Below are positions 26,411 through 37,877 of a stretch of 64,000 nt of DNA, one piece after another. Below the pieces are notes generated by a model, which saw nothing but the letters and a program-made list of their open reading frames with translations, was not told the origin of the DNA and did no database searches. Source of the stretch: Megalopta genalis (Eukaryota; Arthropoda; Insecta; Hymenoptera; Halictidae); assembly GCF_051020955.1 (NCBI RefSeq), contig NW_027476274.1, positions 124,001 through 188,000 of the forward strand, in the 5' to 3' direction. The translations under genes and the position numbers were made by a program. Numbering within the stretch: the first letter of the stretch is position 1; every line of letters starts with the position of its first letter.

Positions 26411-26704
26411 GATTTAGCATCAAACACTTGGGGTATAAGTGATATAGCTTCAAATGCAGACGAATCAAGCGAGTTAGCTTCAAAATCCATGCGATTCACA
26501 TCATTTAGCTTTAAAGCCATGCGAAATAGAAGGCTTAGCTTCAAATCCAAGCGAAACACATGATTTAGCTTCAAATCAATGCGATGTAGAAGGTTTAGCT
26601 TCAAATCCATGAGAAACAAATGATTTAGCATCAAACACTTGGGGTATAAGTGATATAGCTTCAAATGCAGACGAATCAAACGAGTTAGCTTCAATATCCA
26701 TGCG
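26283..26704. repeat. 211-bp tandem duplication
   Basis: The marker gctttaaagccatgcgaaat begins at 26,298 and again at 26,509, an offset of 211 bp (seven units, one of 31 bp). The related segment at 29.6-30.5 kb carries this block only once. The offset between the two segments accordingly drops from 3,820 to 3,609 there, a difference of exactly 211. Confidence 0.85.
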
Positions 26705-27026
26705 ATACACATCATTTATCATTAAATCCATGCGAAATAGAAGGCTTAGCTTCAAATCCATGCGATGTAGAATGTTTAGCTTCAAATCCATGCGAAACAA
26801 ATGAGTTAGCTTCAAATCAATACGATGTAGAAGGTTTAGCTCCAAATCCATGCGAAACAAATGATTTAGCTACAGATACTTGCGATATAAGTGATATAGC
26901 ATCAAATGCAGGCGAAACGAACGAGTTAGCAAGAAATCCAAGCAAAACACATGATTTTTCTTCAAATCAATTCGATGTAGAAGGATTAGCTTCAAATCCA
27001 AGCGAAACACATGATTTAAATTCAAA

Positions 27027-28320
27027 TCAATGCGATGTAGAAGGTTTAGCGTCAAATCCATGCGAAACAAATGATTCAGCATCAAACACTTGGGATATAA
27101 GTGATATAGCTTCAAATGCAGACGAATCAAACGAGTCAGCTTCAAAATCCATGCGATTCACATCATTTAGCTTTCAATCCATGCGAAATAGAAGGCTTAG
27201 CTTCAAATCCATGCAAAACAAATGTTTCAGCTTCAAATCAATACGATGTAGAAGGTTTAGCTTCAAATCCATGCGAAACAAATGATTTAGCATCAAACAC
27301 TTGGGATATAAGTGATATAGCTTCAAATGCAGACGAACCAAACGAGTTCGCTTCAAAATCCATGCGATACACATCATTTAGCTTTAAATCCATGCGAAAT
27401 AGAAGGCTTAGCTTCATATCCAAGCGAAACACATAATTTATCTTCAAATCAATGCGATGTAGAAGGTTTAGCTTCAAATCCATGCGAAACAAGTGATTTA
27501 GCTTCAAACAATTGTGATATAAGTGATATAGCTGCAAATGCAGACGAATCAAATGGAATAGCTTCAAAATCAATGCGATACATATCATTTAGCTTCAAAT
27601 CGATATGATGTAGAAGGATTAGTTTCAAATCCATGCGAATCAAATGGTTTTGCTTCAAACACTTGCGATATAAGTGATATAGCATCAAATGCAGGCGAAA
27701 CGAACGAGATAGATTCAAATCCATGCGAAACACATGATTTAGCTGCAAATCAATGCGATGTAGATGGTTTAGCTTCTAATCCATGAGAAACAAATGATTT
27801 AGCATCAGATAATTGCGATACAACTGATATAGCTTCAAATGCAGGGGAAACAAACGAGTTAGCATAAAATCCATGCAAAACACATGATTTGGCTTGAAAT
27901 CAATGCGATGTAGAAGGTATAACTTCAAATCCATGCGAAACAAATGATTTAGCGTCAGATATTTGCGATATAACTGACATAGCTTCAAATGCAGGGGAAA
28001 CAAACGAGTTAGCATCAAATCCATGCAAAACACATGATTTAGCTAACAAATCAAAGCGATGTAGAATGTATAGCTACAAATCCAAGCGAAACACATGATT
28101 TAGCTTCAAATGAATGCGATATAGAAGGTTTAGCTTCAAATCCATGCGAAACAAATGATTTAGCTTCAAATCAATACGATGTAGAAGGTTTAGCTTCAAA
28201 TCCATACGAAACAAATTATTTTGCTTCAGATACTTGCGATAGAAGTGATATAGCATCAAATGCTGGCGAAACGAACGAGTTAGCTTCAAATCCAAGCGAA
28301 TCACATGATTTAGCTACAAA
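27027..28320. repeat. 1,294-bp tandem duplication, first copy
   Basis: Head-to-tail with 28,321-29,614. 1,294 is 43 x 30 + 4, in line with the 31-bp units it holds. The copies look almost identical by eye. The one clear difference I saw is atatagcttc near 27,318 against atatagattc near 28,612. This is the youngest large duplication I can identify in the window. Confidence 0.9.
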
Positions 28321-29614
28321 TCAATGCGATGTAGAAGGTTTAGCGTCAAATCCATGCGAAACAAATGATTCAGCATCAAACACTTGGGATATAAGTGATA
28401 TAGCTTCAAATGCAGACGAATCAAACGAGTCAGCTTCAAAATCCATGCGATTCACATCATTTAGCTTTCAATCCATGCGAAATAGAAGGCTTAGCTTCAA
28501 ATCCATGCAAAACAAATGTTTCAGCTTCAAATCAATACGATGTAGAAGGTTTAGCTTCAAATCCATGCGAAACAAATGATTTAGCATCAAACACTTGGGA
28601 TATAAGTGATATAGATTCAAATGCAGACGAACCAAACGAGTTCGCTTCAAAATCCATGCGATACACATCATTTAGCTTTAAATCCATGCGAAATAGAAGG
28701 CTTAGCTTCATATCCAAGCGAAACACATAATTTATCTTCAAATCAATGCGATGTAGAAGGTTTAGCTTCAAATCCATGCGAAACAAGTGATTTAGCTTCA
28801 AACAATTGTGATATAAGTGATATAGCTGCAAATGCAGACGAATCAAATGGAATAGCTTCAAAATCAATGCGATACATATCATTTAGCTTCAAATCGATAT
28901 GATGTAGAAGGATTAGTTTCAAATCCATGCGAATCAAATGGTTTTGCTTCAAACACTTGCGATATAAGTGATATAGCATCAAATGCAGGCGAAACGAACG
29001 AGATAGATTCAAATCCATGCGAAACACATGATTTAGCTGCAAATCAATGCGATGTAGATGGTTTAGCTTCTAATCCATGAGAAACAAATGATTTAGCATC
29101 AGATAATTGCGATACAACTGATATAGCTTCAAATGCAGGGGAAACAAACGAGTTAGCATAAAATCCATGCAAAACACATGATTTGGCTTGAAATCAATGC
29201 GATGTAGAAGGTATAACTTCAAATCCATGCGAAACAAATGATTTAGCGTCAGATATTTGCGATATAACTGACATAGCTTCAAATGCAGGGGAAACAAACG
29301 AGTTAGCATCAAATCCATGCAAAACACATGATTTAGCTAACAAATCAAAGCGATGTAGAATGTATAGCTACAAATCCAAGCGAAACACATGATTTAGCTT
29401 CAAATGAATGCGATATAGAAGGTTTAGCTTCAAATCCATGCGAAACAAATGATTTAGCTTCAAATCAATACGATGTAGAAGGTTTAGCTTCAAATCCATA
29501 CGAAACAAATTATTTTGCTTCAGATACTTGCGATAGAAGTGATATAGCATCAAATGCTGGCGAAACGAACGAGTTAGCTTCAAATCCAAGCGAATCACAT
29601 GATTTAGCTACAAA
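28321..29614. repeat. 1,294-bp tandem duplication, second copy
   Basis: Near-identical repeat of the preceding 1,294 bp. The junction falls inside a unit, between gctacaaa and tcaatgcgatgtag. The crossover therefore took place between two similar units in register and left no scar. To its right the sequence continues as a copy of 25,795-26,300 (offset 3,820). Confidence 0.9.
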
Positions 29615-30780
29615 TCAATGCGATGTAGAAGGTTTAGCTTCAAATTCATGCGAAACAAATGATTTAGCATCAGATACTTGCGATATAACTGATATAGCTT
29701 CAACTGCAGGGGAAACAAACGAGTTAGCATCAAATCCATGCAAAACACATGATTTAGCTTCAAATCAATGCGATGTAGAAGGTTTAGCTTCAAATCCATG
29801 CGAAACAAATGATTTAGCATCAAACACTTGTGATATAAGTGATATAGCATCAAATGCAGGCGAATCAAACGAGTTAGCATCAAATCCAAGCGAATCACAC
29901 GGTATGCTTCAAATCAATGCGATGTTGAAGGTTTAGCTTTAAATCCTTGCGACACAAATGATTTAGCTTCAAATCAATGCGAAGTACAAGGCATAGCTTC
30001 AAATCGATGCGGAACAAATGATTTAGCATCAAACACTTGGGATATAAGTGATATAGCTTCAAATGCAGACGAACCAAACGAGTTCGCTTCAAAATCCATG
30101 CGATACACATCATTAAGGTTTAAAGCCATGCGAAATAGAAGGCTTAGCTTCAAATCCAAGCGAAACACATGATTTAGCTTCAAATCAATGCGATGTAGAA
30201 GGTTTAGCTTCAAATCCATGAGAAACAAATGATTTAGCATCAAACACTTGGGGTATAAGTGATATAGCTTCAAATGCAGACGAATCAAACGAGTTAGCTT
30301 CAATATCCATGCGATACACATCATTTATCATTAAATCCATGCGAAATAGAAGGCTTAGCTTCAAATCCATGCGATGTAGAATGTTTAGCTTCAAATCCAT
30401 GCGAAACAAATGAGTTAGCTTCAAATCAATACGATGTAGAAGGTTTAGCTCCAAATCCATGCGAAACAAATGATTTAGCTACAGATACTTGCGATATAAG
30501 TGATATAGCATCAAATGCAGGCGAAACGAACGAGTTAGCAAGAAATCCAAGCAAAACACATGATTTTTCTTCAAATCAATTCGATGTAGAAGGATTAGCT
30601 TCAAATCCAAGCGAAACACATGATTTAAATTCAAATCAATGCGATGTAGAAGGTTTAGCGTCAAATCCATGCGAAACAAATGATTCAGCATCAAACACTT
30701 GGGATATAAGTGATATAGCTTCAAATGCAGACGAATCAAACGAGTCAGCTTCAAAATCCATGCGATTCACATCATTTAGC
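29615..30780. repeat. Copy of the 25.8-27.15 kb segment
   Basis: 29,615-30,100 matches 25,795-26,280 at offset 3,820. About 30,185-30,780 matches 26,576-27,171 at offset 3,609. Near 30,113 the copy reads cattaaggtttaaagcc where its relatives read catttagctttaaagcc, a private change. Just after, at 30,783-30,840, a caggatcaaatcc-like variant (cttaggatcaaatcc) appears and is then shared with 32,970 and 35,078. That places this copy as a parent of the 2,108-bp repeats. Confidence 0.75.
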
Positions 30781-31096
30781 TTTCAATCCATGCGAAATAG
30801 AAGGCTTAGGATCAAATCCATGCAAAACACATGTTTCAGCTTCAAATCAATACGATGTAGAAGGTTTAGCTTCAAATCCATGCGAAACAAATGATTTAGC
30901 ATCAAACACTTGTGATATAAGTGATATAGCATCAAATGCAGGCGAATCAAACGAGTTAGCATCAAATCCAAGCGAATCACACGGTATGCTTCAAATCAAT
31001 GCGATGTTGAAGGTTTAGCTTTAAATCCTTGCGACACAAATGATTTAGCTTCAAATCAATGCGAAGTACAAGGCATAGCTTCAAATCGATGCGGAA

Positions 31097-33204
31097 CAAA
31101 TGATTTAGCATCAAACACTTGGGATATAAGTGATATAGCTTCAAATGCAGACGAACCAAACGAGTTCGCTTCAAAATCCATGCGATACACATCATTTAGC
31201 TTTAAATCCATGCGAAATAGAAGGTTTAGCTTCAAATCCAAGCGAAACACATGATTTAGCTTCAAATCAATGCGATGTAGAAGATTTAGATTCAAATCCA
31301 TGCGAAAGAAATGATTTAGCTTCAAACACTTGTGATATAAGTGATATAGCTGCAAATGCAGACGAATCAAATGGGATAGCTTCAAAATCCATGCGATACA
31401 TATCATTTAGCTTCAAATCGATATGATGTAGAAGGTTTAGCTTCAAATCCCTGCGAAACAAATGATTTAGCTTCAAACACTTGCGTTATATGTGATATAG
31501 CACCAAATGCAGGCGAAACGAACGAGTTAGCTTCAAATCCATGCGAAACACATGATTTAGCTTCAAACACTTGTGATATAAGTGATATAACTGCAAATGC
31601 AGACGAATCAAACGGGATAGCTTCAAAATCCATGCGATACATATCATTTAGCTTCAAATCGATACGATGTAGAAGGTTTAGCTTCAAATCCATGCGAAAC
31701 AAATGATTTAGCATCAAATCAATCAGATGTAGAAGGTTTAGATACAAATCCATGCGAAACAAATGATTTAGCATCAAACACTTGGGATATAAGTGATATA
31801 GCTTCAAATGCAGGGGAAACAAACGAGTTAGCATAAAATCCATGCAAAACACATGATTTAGCTTCAAATCAAAGCGATGTAGAAGGTATAGATTCAAATC
31901 CACGCGAAACACATGATTTAGCTTCAAATCAATGCGATGTAGAAGGTTTAGATTCAAATCCATGCGAAACAAATGATTTAGCTTCAAACACTTCGGATAT
32001 AAGTGATATAGCTGCAAATGCAGACGAATCAAACGGGATAGCTTCAAAATCCATGCGATACATATCATTGAGCTTCAAATCGATACGATGTAGAAGGTTT
32101 TGCTTCAAATCCAAGCGAAACACATGATTTAACTTCAAATCAATGCGATGTAGAAGGTTTAGCGTCAAATCCATGCGAAACAAATGATTCAGCATCAAAC
32201 ACTTGGGATATAAGTGATATAGCTTCAAATGCAGACGAATCAAGCGAGTTAGCTTCAAAATCCATGCGATTCACATCATTTAGCTTTAAAGCCATGCGAA
32301 ATAGAAGGCTTAGCTTCAAATCCAAGCGAAACACATGATTTAGCTTCAAATCAATGCGATGTAGAAGGTTTAGCTTCAAATCCATGAGAAACAAATGATT
32401 TAGCATCAAACACTTGGGGTATAAGTGATATAGCTTCAAATGCAGACGAATCAAACGAGTTAGCTTCAATATCCATGCGATACACATCATTTATCATTAA
32501 ATCCATGCGAAATAGAAGGCTTAGCTTCAAATCCATGCGATGTAGAATGTTTAGCTTCAAATCCATGCGAAACAAATGAGTTAGCTTCAAATCAATACGA
32601 TGTAGAAGGTTTAGCTCCAAATCCATGCGAAACAAATGATTTAGCTACAGATACTTGCGATATAAGTGATATAGCATCAAATGCAGGCGAAACGAACGAG
32701 TTAGCAAGAAATCCAAGCAAAACACATGATTTTTCTTCAAATCAATTCGATGTAGAAGGATTAGCTTCAAATCCAAGCGAAACACATGATTTAAATTCAA
32801 ATCAATGCGATGTAGAAGGTTTAGCGTCAAATCCATGCGAAACAAATGATTCAGCATCAAACACTTGGGATATAAGTGATATAGCTTCAAATGCAGACGA
32901 ATCAAACGAGTCAGCTTCAAAATCCATGCGATTCACATCATTTAGCTTTCAATCCATGCGAAATAGAAGGCTTAGGATCAAATCCATGCAAAACAAATGT
33001 TTCAGCTTCAAATCAATACGATGTAGAAGGTTTAGCTTCAAATCCACTCGAAACAAATGATTTAGCATCAAACACTTGGGATATAAGTGATATAGCTTCA
33101 AATGCAGACGAACCAAACGAGTTCGCTTCAAAATCCATGCGATACACATCATTTAGCTTTAAATCCATGCGAAATAGAAGGTTTAGCTTCAAATCCACTC
33201 GAAA
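31097..33204. repeat. 2,108-bp tandem duplication, first copy
   Basis: The offset to the next copy is 2,108 bp (70 x 30 + 8). It contains block b (31,403-32,068), the gctttaaagcc and attaaatccatgcg units, and the caagaaatccaagcaaaac and ttcaaatcaattcgatg units. Markers align over the whole length. A few substitutions separate the copies, such as tcaatcagatg against tcaatgagatg, gattcaaatccacgcg against gcttcaaatccaagcg, and gaagatttagattc against gaagatttagaatc. Confidence 0.85.
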
Positions 33205-33350
33205 CAAATGATTTAGCATCAAACACTTGGGATATAAGTGATATAGCTTCAAATGCAGACGAACCAAACGAGTTCGCTTCAAAATCCATGCGATACACAT
33301 CATTTAGCTTTAAATCCATGCGAAATAGAAGGTTTAGCTTCAAATCCAAG
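33044..33350. repeat. 151-bp tandem duplication (one five-unit block)
   Basis: The marker ccactcgaaacaaatg begins at 33,044 and 33,195, an offset of 151 bp: five units including one of 31 bp. The equivalent place in the next segment (near 35,150) has it once. This accounts for the drop in offset from 2,108 to 1,957 for the sequence that follows. Confidence 0.85.
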
Positions 33351-35312
33351 CGAAACACATGATTTAGCTTCAAATCAATGCGATGTAGAAGATTTAGAAT
33401 CAAATCCATGCGAAACAAATGATTTAGCTTCAAACACTTGTGATATAAGTGATATAGCTGCAAATGCAGACGAATCAAATGGGATAGCTTCAAAATCCAT
33501 GCGATACATATCATTTAGCTTCAAATCGATATGATGTAGAAGGTTTAGCTTCAAATCCCTGCGAAACAAATGATTTAGCTTCAAACACTTGCGTTATATG
33601 TGATATAGCACCAAATGCAGGCGAAACGAACGAGTTAGCTTCAAATCCATGCGAAACACATGATTTAGCTTCAAACACTTGTGATATAAGTGATATAACT
33701 GCAAATGCAGACGAATCAAACGGGATAGCTTCAAAATCCATGCGATACATATCATTTAGCTTCAAATCGATACGATGTAGAAGGTTTAGCTTCAAATCCA
33801 TGCGAAACAAATGATTTAGCATCAAATCAATGAGATGTAGAAGGTTTAGATACAAATCCATGCGAAACAAATGATTTAGCATCAAACACTTGGGATATAA
33901 GTGATATAGCTTCAAATGCAGGGGAAACAAACGAGTTAGCATAAAATCCATGCAAAACACATGATTTAGCTTCAAATCAAAGCGATGTAGAAGGTATAGC
34001 TTCAAATCCAAGCGAAACACATGATTTAGCTTCAAATCAATGCGATGTAGAAGGTTTAGATTCAAATCCATGCGAAACAAATGATTTAGCTTCAAACACT
34101 TCGGATATAAGTGATATAGCTGCAAATGCAGACGAATCAAACGGGATAGCTTCAAAATCCATGCGATACATATCATTGAGCTTCAAATCGATACGATGTA
34201 GAAGGTTTTGCTTCAAATCCAAGCGAAACACATGATTTAACTTCAAATCAATGCGATGTAGAAGGTTTAGCGTCAAATCCATGCGAAACAAATGATTCAG
34301 CATCAAACACTTGGGATATAAGTGATATAGCTTCAAATGCAGACGAATCAAGCGAGTTAGCTTCAAAATCCATGCGATTCACATCATTTAGCTTTAAAGC
34401 CATGCGAAATAGAAGGCTTAGCTTCAAATCCAAGCGAAACACATGATTTAGCTTCAAATCAATGCGATGTAGAAGGTTTAGCTTCAAATCCATGAGAAAC
34501 AAATGATTTAGCATCAAACACTTGGGGTATAAGTGATATAGCTTCAAATGCAGACGAATCAAACGAGTTAGCTTCAATATCCATGCGATACACATCATTT
34601 ATCATTAAATCCATGCGAAATAGAAGGCTTAGCTTCAAATCCATGCGATGTAGAATGTTTAGCTTCAAATCCATGCGAAACAAATGAGTTAGCTTCAAAT
34701 CAATACGATGTAGAAGGTTTAGCTCCAAATCCATGCGAAACAAATGATTTAGCTACAGATACTTGCGATATAAGTGATATAGCATCAAATGCAGGCGAAA
34801 CGAACGAGTTAGCAAGAAATCCAAGCAAAACACATGATTTTTCTTCAAATCAATTCGATGTAGAAGGATTAGCTTCAAATCCAAGCGAAACACATGATTT
34901 AAATTCAAATCAATGCGATGTAGAAGGTTTAGCGTCAAATCCATGCGAAACAAATGATTCAGCATCAAACACTTGGGATATAAGTGATATAGCTTCAAAT
35001 GCAGACGAATCAAACGAGACAGCTTCAAAATCCATGCGATTCACATCATTTAGCTTTCAATCCATGCGAAATAGAAGGCTTAGGATCAAATCCATGCAAA
35101 ACAAATGTTTCAGCTTCAAATCAATACGATGTAGAAGGTTTAGCTTCAAATCCACTCGAAACAAATGATTTAGCATCAAACACTTGGGATATAAGTGATA
35201 TAGCTTCAAATGCAGACGAACCAAACGAGTTCGCTTCAAAATCCATGCGATACACATCATTTAGCTTTAAATCCATGCGAAATAGAAGGTTTAGCTTCAA
35301 ATCCAAGCGAAA
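33205..35312. repeat. 2,108-bp tandem duplication, second copy
   Basis: Second head-to-tail copy of 31,097-33,204, carrying block b at 33,511-34,176. Small changes such as cgagacagcttc near 35,017 (cgagtcagcttc elsewhere) and ctgcgatacaaatg in the following partial copy allow the copies to be ordered. Confidence 0.85.
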
Positions 35313-36300
35313 CACATGATTTAGCTTCAAATCAATGCGATGTAGAAGATTTAGATTCAAATCCATGCGAAACAAATGATTTAGCTTCAAACACTTGTGA
35401 TATAAGTGATATAGCTGCAAATGCAGACGAATCAAATGGGATAGCTTCAAAATCCATGCGATACATATCATTTAGCTTCAAATCGATATGATGTAGAAGG
35501 TTTAGCTTCAAATCCCTGCGATACAAATGATTTAGCTTCAAACACTTGCGATATATGTGATATAGCACCAAATGCAGGCGAAACGAACGAGTTAGCTTCA
35601 AATCCATGCGAAACACATGATTTAGCTTCAAACACTTGTGATATAAGTGATATAACTGCAAATGCAGACGAATCAAACGGGATAGCTTCAAAATCCATGC
35701 GATACATATCATTTAGCTTCAAATCGATACGATGTAGAAGGTTTAGCTTCAAATCCATGCGAAACAAATGATTTAGCATCAAATCAATGAGATGTAGAAG
35801 GTTTAGATACAAATCCATGCGAAACAAATGATTTAGCATCAAACACTTGGGATATAAGTGATATAGCTTCAAATGCAGGGGAAACAAACGAGTTAGCATA
35901 AAATCCAAGCGAAACACATGATTTAGCTTCAAATCAATGCGATGTAGAAGGTTTAGATTCAAATCCATGCGAAACAAATGATTTAGCTTCAAACACTTCG
36001 GATATAAGTGATATAGCTGCAAATGCAGACGAATCAAACGGGATAGCTTCAAAATCCATGCGATACATATCATTTAGCTTCAAATCGATACGATGTAGAA
36101 GGTTTTGCTTCAAATCCAAGCGAAACACATGATTTAACTTCAAATCAATGCGATGTAGAAGGTTTAGCGTCAAATCCATGCGAAACAAATGATTCAGCAT
36201 CAAACACTTGGGATATAAGTGATATAGCTTCAAATGCAGACGAATCAAGCGAGTTAGCTTCAAAATCCATGCGATTCACATCATTTAGCTTTCACCCATG
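35313..36300. repeat. 2,108-bp family, third partial copy
   Basis: Continues the same order with block b at 35,468-36,073. Two units (60 bp) that carry ccatgcaaaacacatg and caaagcgatgtagaagg in the other copies are missing near 35,900, so the offset falls from 1,957 to 1,897. A further two-base loss (gctttcacccatgcg) follows at about 36,292. Similarity to the family then gives way to other units after about 36,540. Confidence 0.8.
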
Positions 36301-37199
36301 CGAAATAGAAGGCTTAGCTTCAAATCCATGCAAAACAAATGTTTCAGCTTCAAATCAATACGATGTAGAAGGTTTAGCTTCAAATCCATGCGAAACAAAT
36401 GATTTAGCATCAAACACTTGGGATATAAGTGATATAGCTTCAAATGCAGACGAACCAAACGAGTTCGCTTCAAAATCCATGCGATACACATCATTTAGCT
36501 TTAAATCCATGCGAAATAGAAGGCTTAGCATCATATCCAAGCGAAACAGATGATTTAGCTTCAAATCAATGCGATGTAGAAGGTTTAGCTACAAATCCAT
36601 GCGAAAAAATGATTTAGGTTCAGATGCTTTCGATTTAAGTGATGTAGCATCAAATGCTGACGAATCAAACGAGTTAGCTTAAAATTCCATGCGGTACACA
36701 TCATTTGGCTTTAAATCCATGTGAAGTAGAAGGTTTAGCTTCAAATCCAAGCGAAACACATGATTTAGCATCAGAGACTTGCGATATAACTGATATAGCT
36801 TCAAATGCAGGGGAAACAAACGAGTTAGCATCAAATCCATGCAAAACACATGATTTAGCTTCAAATCAATGCGATGTAGAAGGTTTAGCTTCAAATCCAT
36901 GCGAAACACATGATTTAACTATAAATCCATGCAAAACACATGATTAAGCTTCAAATCAATCCGATGTAAAAGGTTTAGCTTCAAATCCAAGCGAAACACA
37001 TGATTTAGCGTCTGATACTTGCGATATAACTGAAATAGCTTCAAATGCAGGGGAAACAAACGAGTTAGCATCAAATCCGTGCAAAACACATGATTTAGCT
37101 TCAAATCAAAGCGATGTAGAAGGTATATCTTCAAATCCAAGCGAAACACATGATTTAGCTTCAAATCAATGCGATGTAGAAGGTTTAGCTTCAAATCCA

Positions 37200-37755
37200 T
37201 GCGAAACAAATGATTTAGCATCTGATACTTGCGATATAACTGGTATAGCTTCAAATGCAGGGGAAAACAACGAGTTAGCATAAAATCCATGCAAAACACA
37301 TGATATAGCTAACAAATCAAAGCGATGTAGAAGGTACAGCTACAAATCCAAGCGAAATACATGATTTAGCTTCAAATGAATGCGATATAGAAGGTTTAGC
37401 TTCAAATCCTTACGAAACAAATGATTTGCTTCAGATACTTGCGATGGAATTGATATAGCATCAAATGCAGGCGAAACGAACGAGTTAGCTTCAAATCCAT
37501 GCGAATCACATGATTTAGCTACAAATCAATGCGATGTAGAAGGTACAGCTACAAATCCAAGCGAAATACATGATTTAGCTTCAAATGAATGCGATATAGA
37601 AGGTTTAGCTTCAAATCCGTACGAAACAAATGATTTGCTTCAAATCAATACGATGTAGAAGGTTTAGCTTCAAATCCATACGAAACAAATTATTTTGCTT
37701 CAGATACTTGCGATAGAAGTGATTTAGCATCAAATGCTGGCGAAACGAACGAGTT
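37200..37755. repeat. Displaced fragment of the 2,491-bp repeat
   Basis: Matches 22,700-23,255 and 25,200-25,755 in unit order and in rare markers: tctgatacttgcgatataac followed by tggtatagc, ggaaaacaacgagttagc, gtacagctacaaatccaag, two 29-bp units and gatagaagtgatttagc. It ends abruptly at gcgaaacgaacgagttagc, where the sequence joins gcatcaaatccatgcaaaac of the next family. It is therefore about 11.5 kb from its nearest full-length relative. Confidence 0.8.
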
Positions 37756-37877
37756 AGCATCAAATCCATGCAAAACACATGATTAAGCTGCAAATCAATC
37801 CGATGTAAAAGGTTTAGCTTCAAATCCAAGCGAAACACATGATTTAGCGTCTGATACTTGCGATATAACTGAAATAG

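Noticed and set aside
27027..29614. Transposon or LTR pair (two near-identical 1.3-kb copies)
   Set aside because: The copies are directly adjacent, made of the same 30-bp units, have no target-site duplication, terminal inverted repeats or internal coding region, and join within unit register. Unequal exchange explains them.
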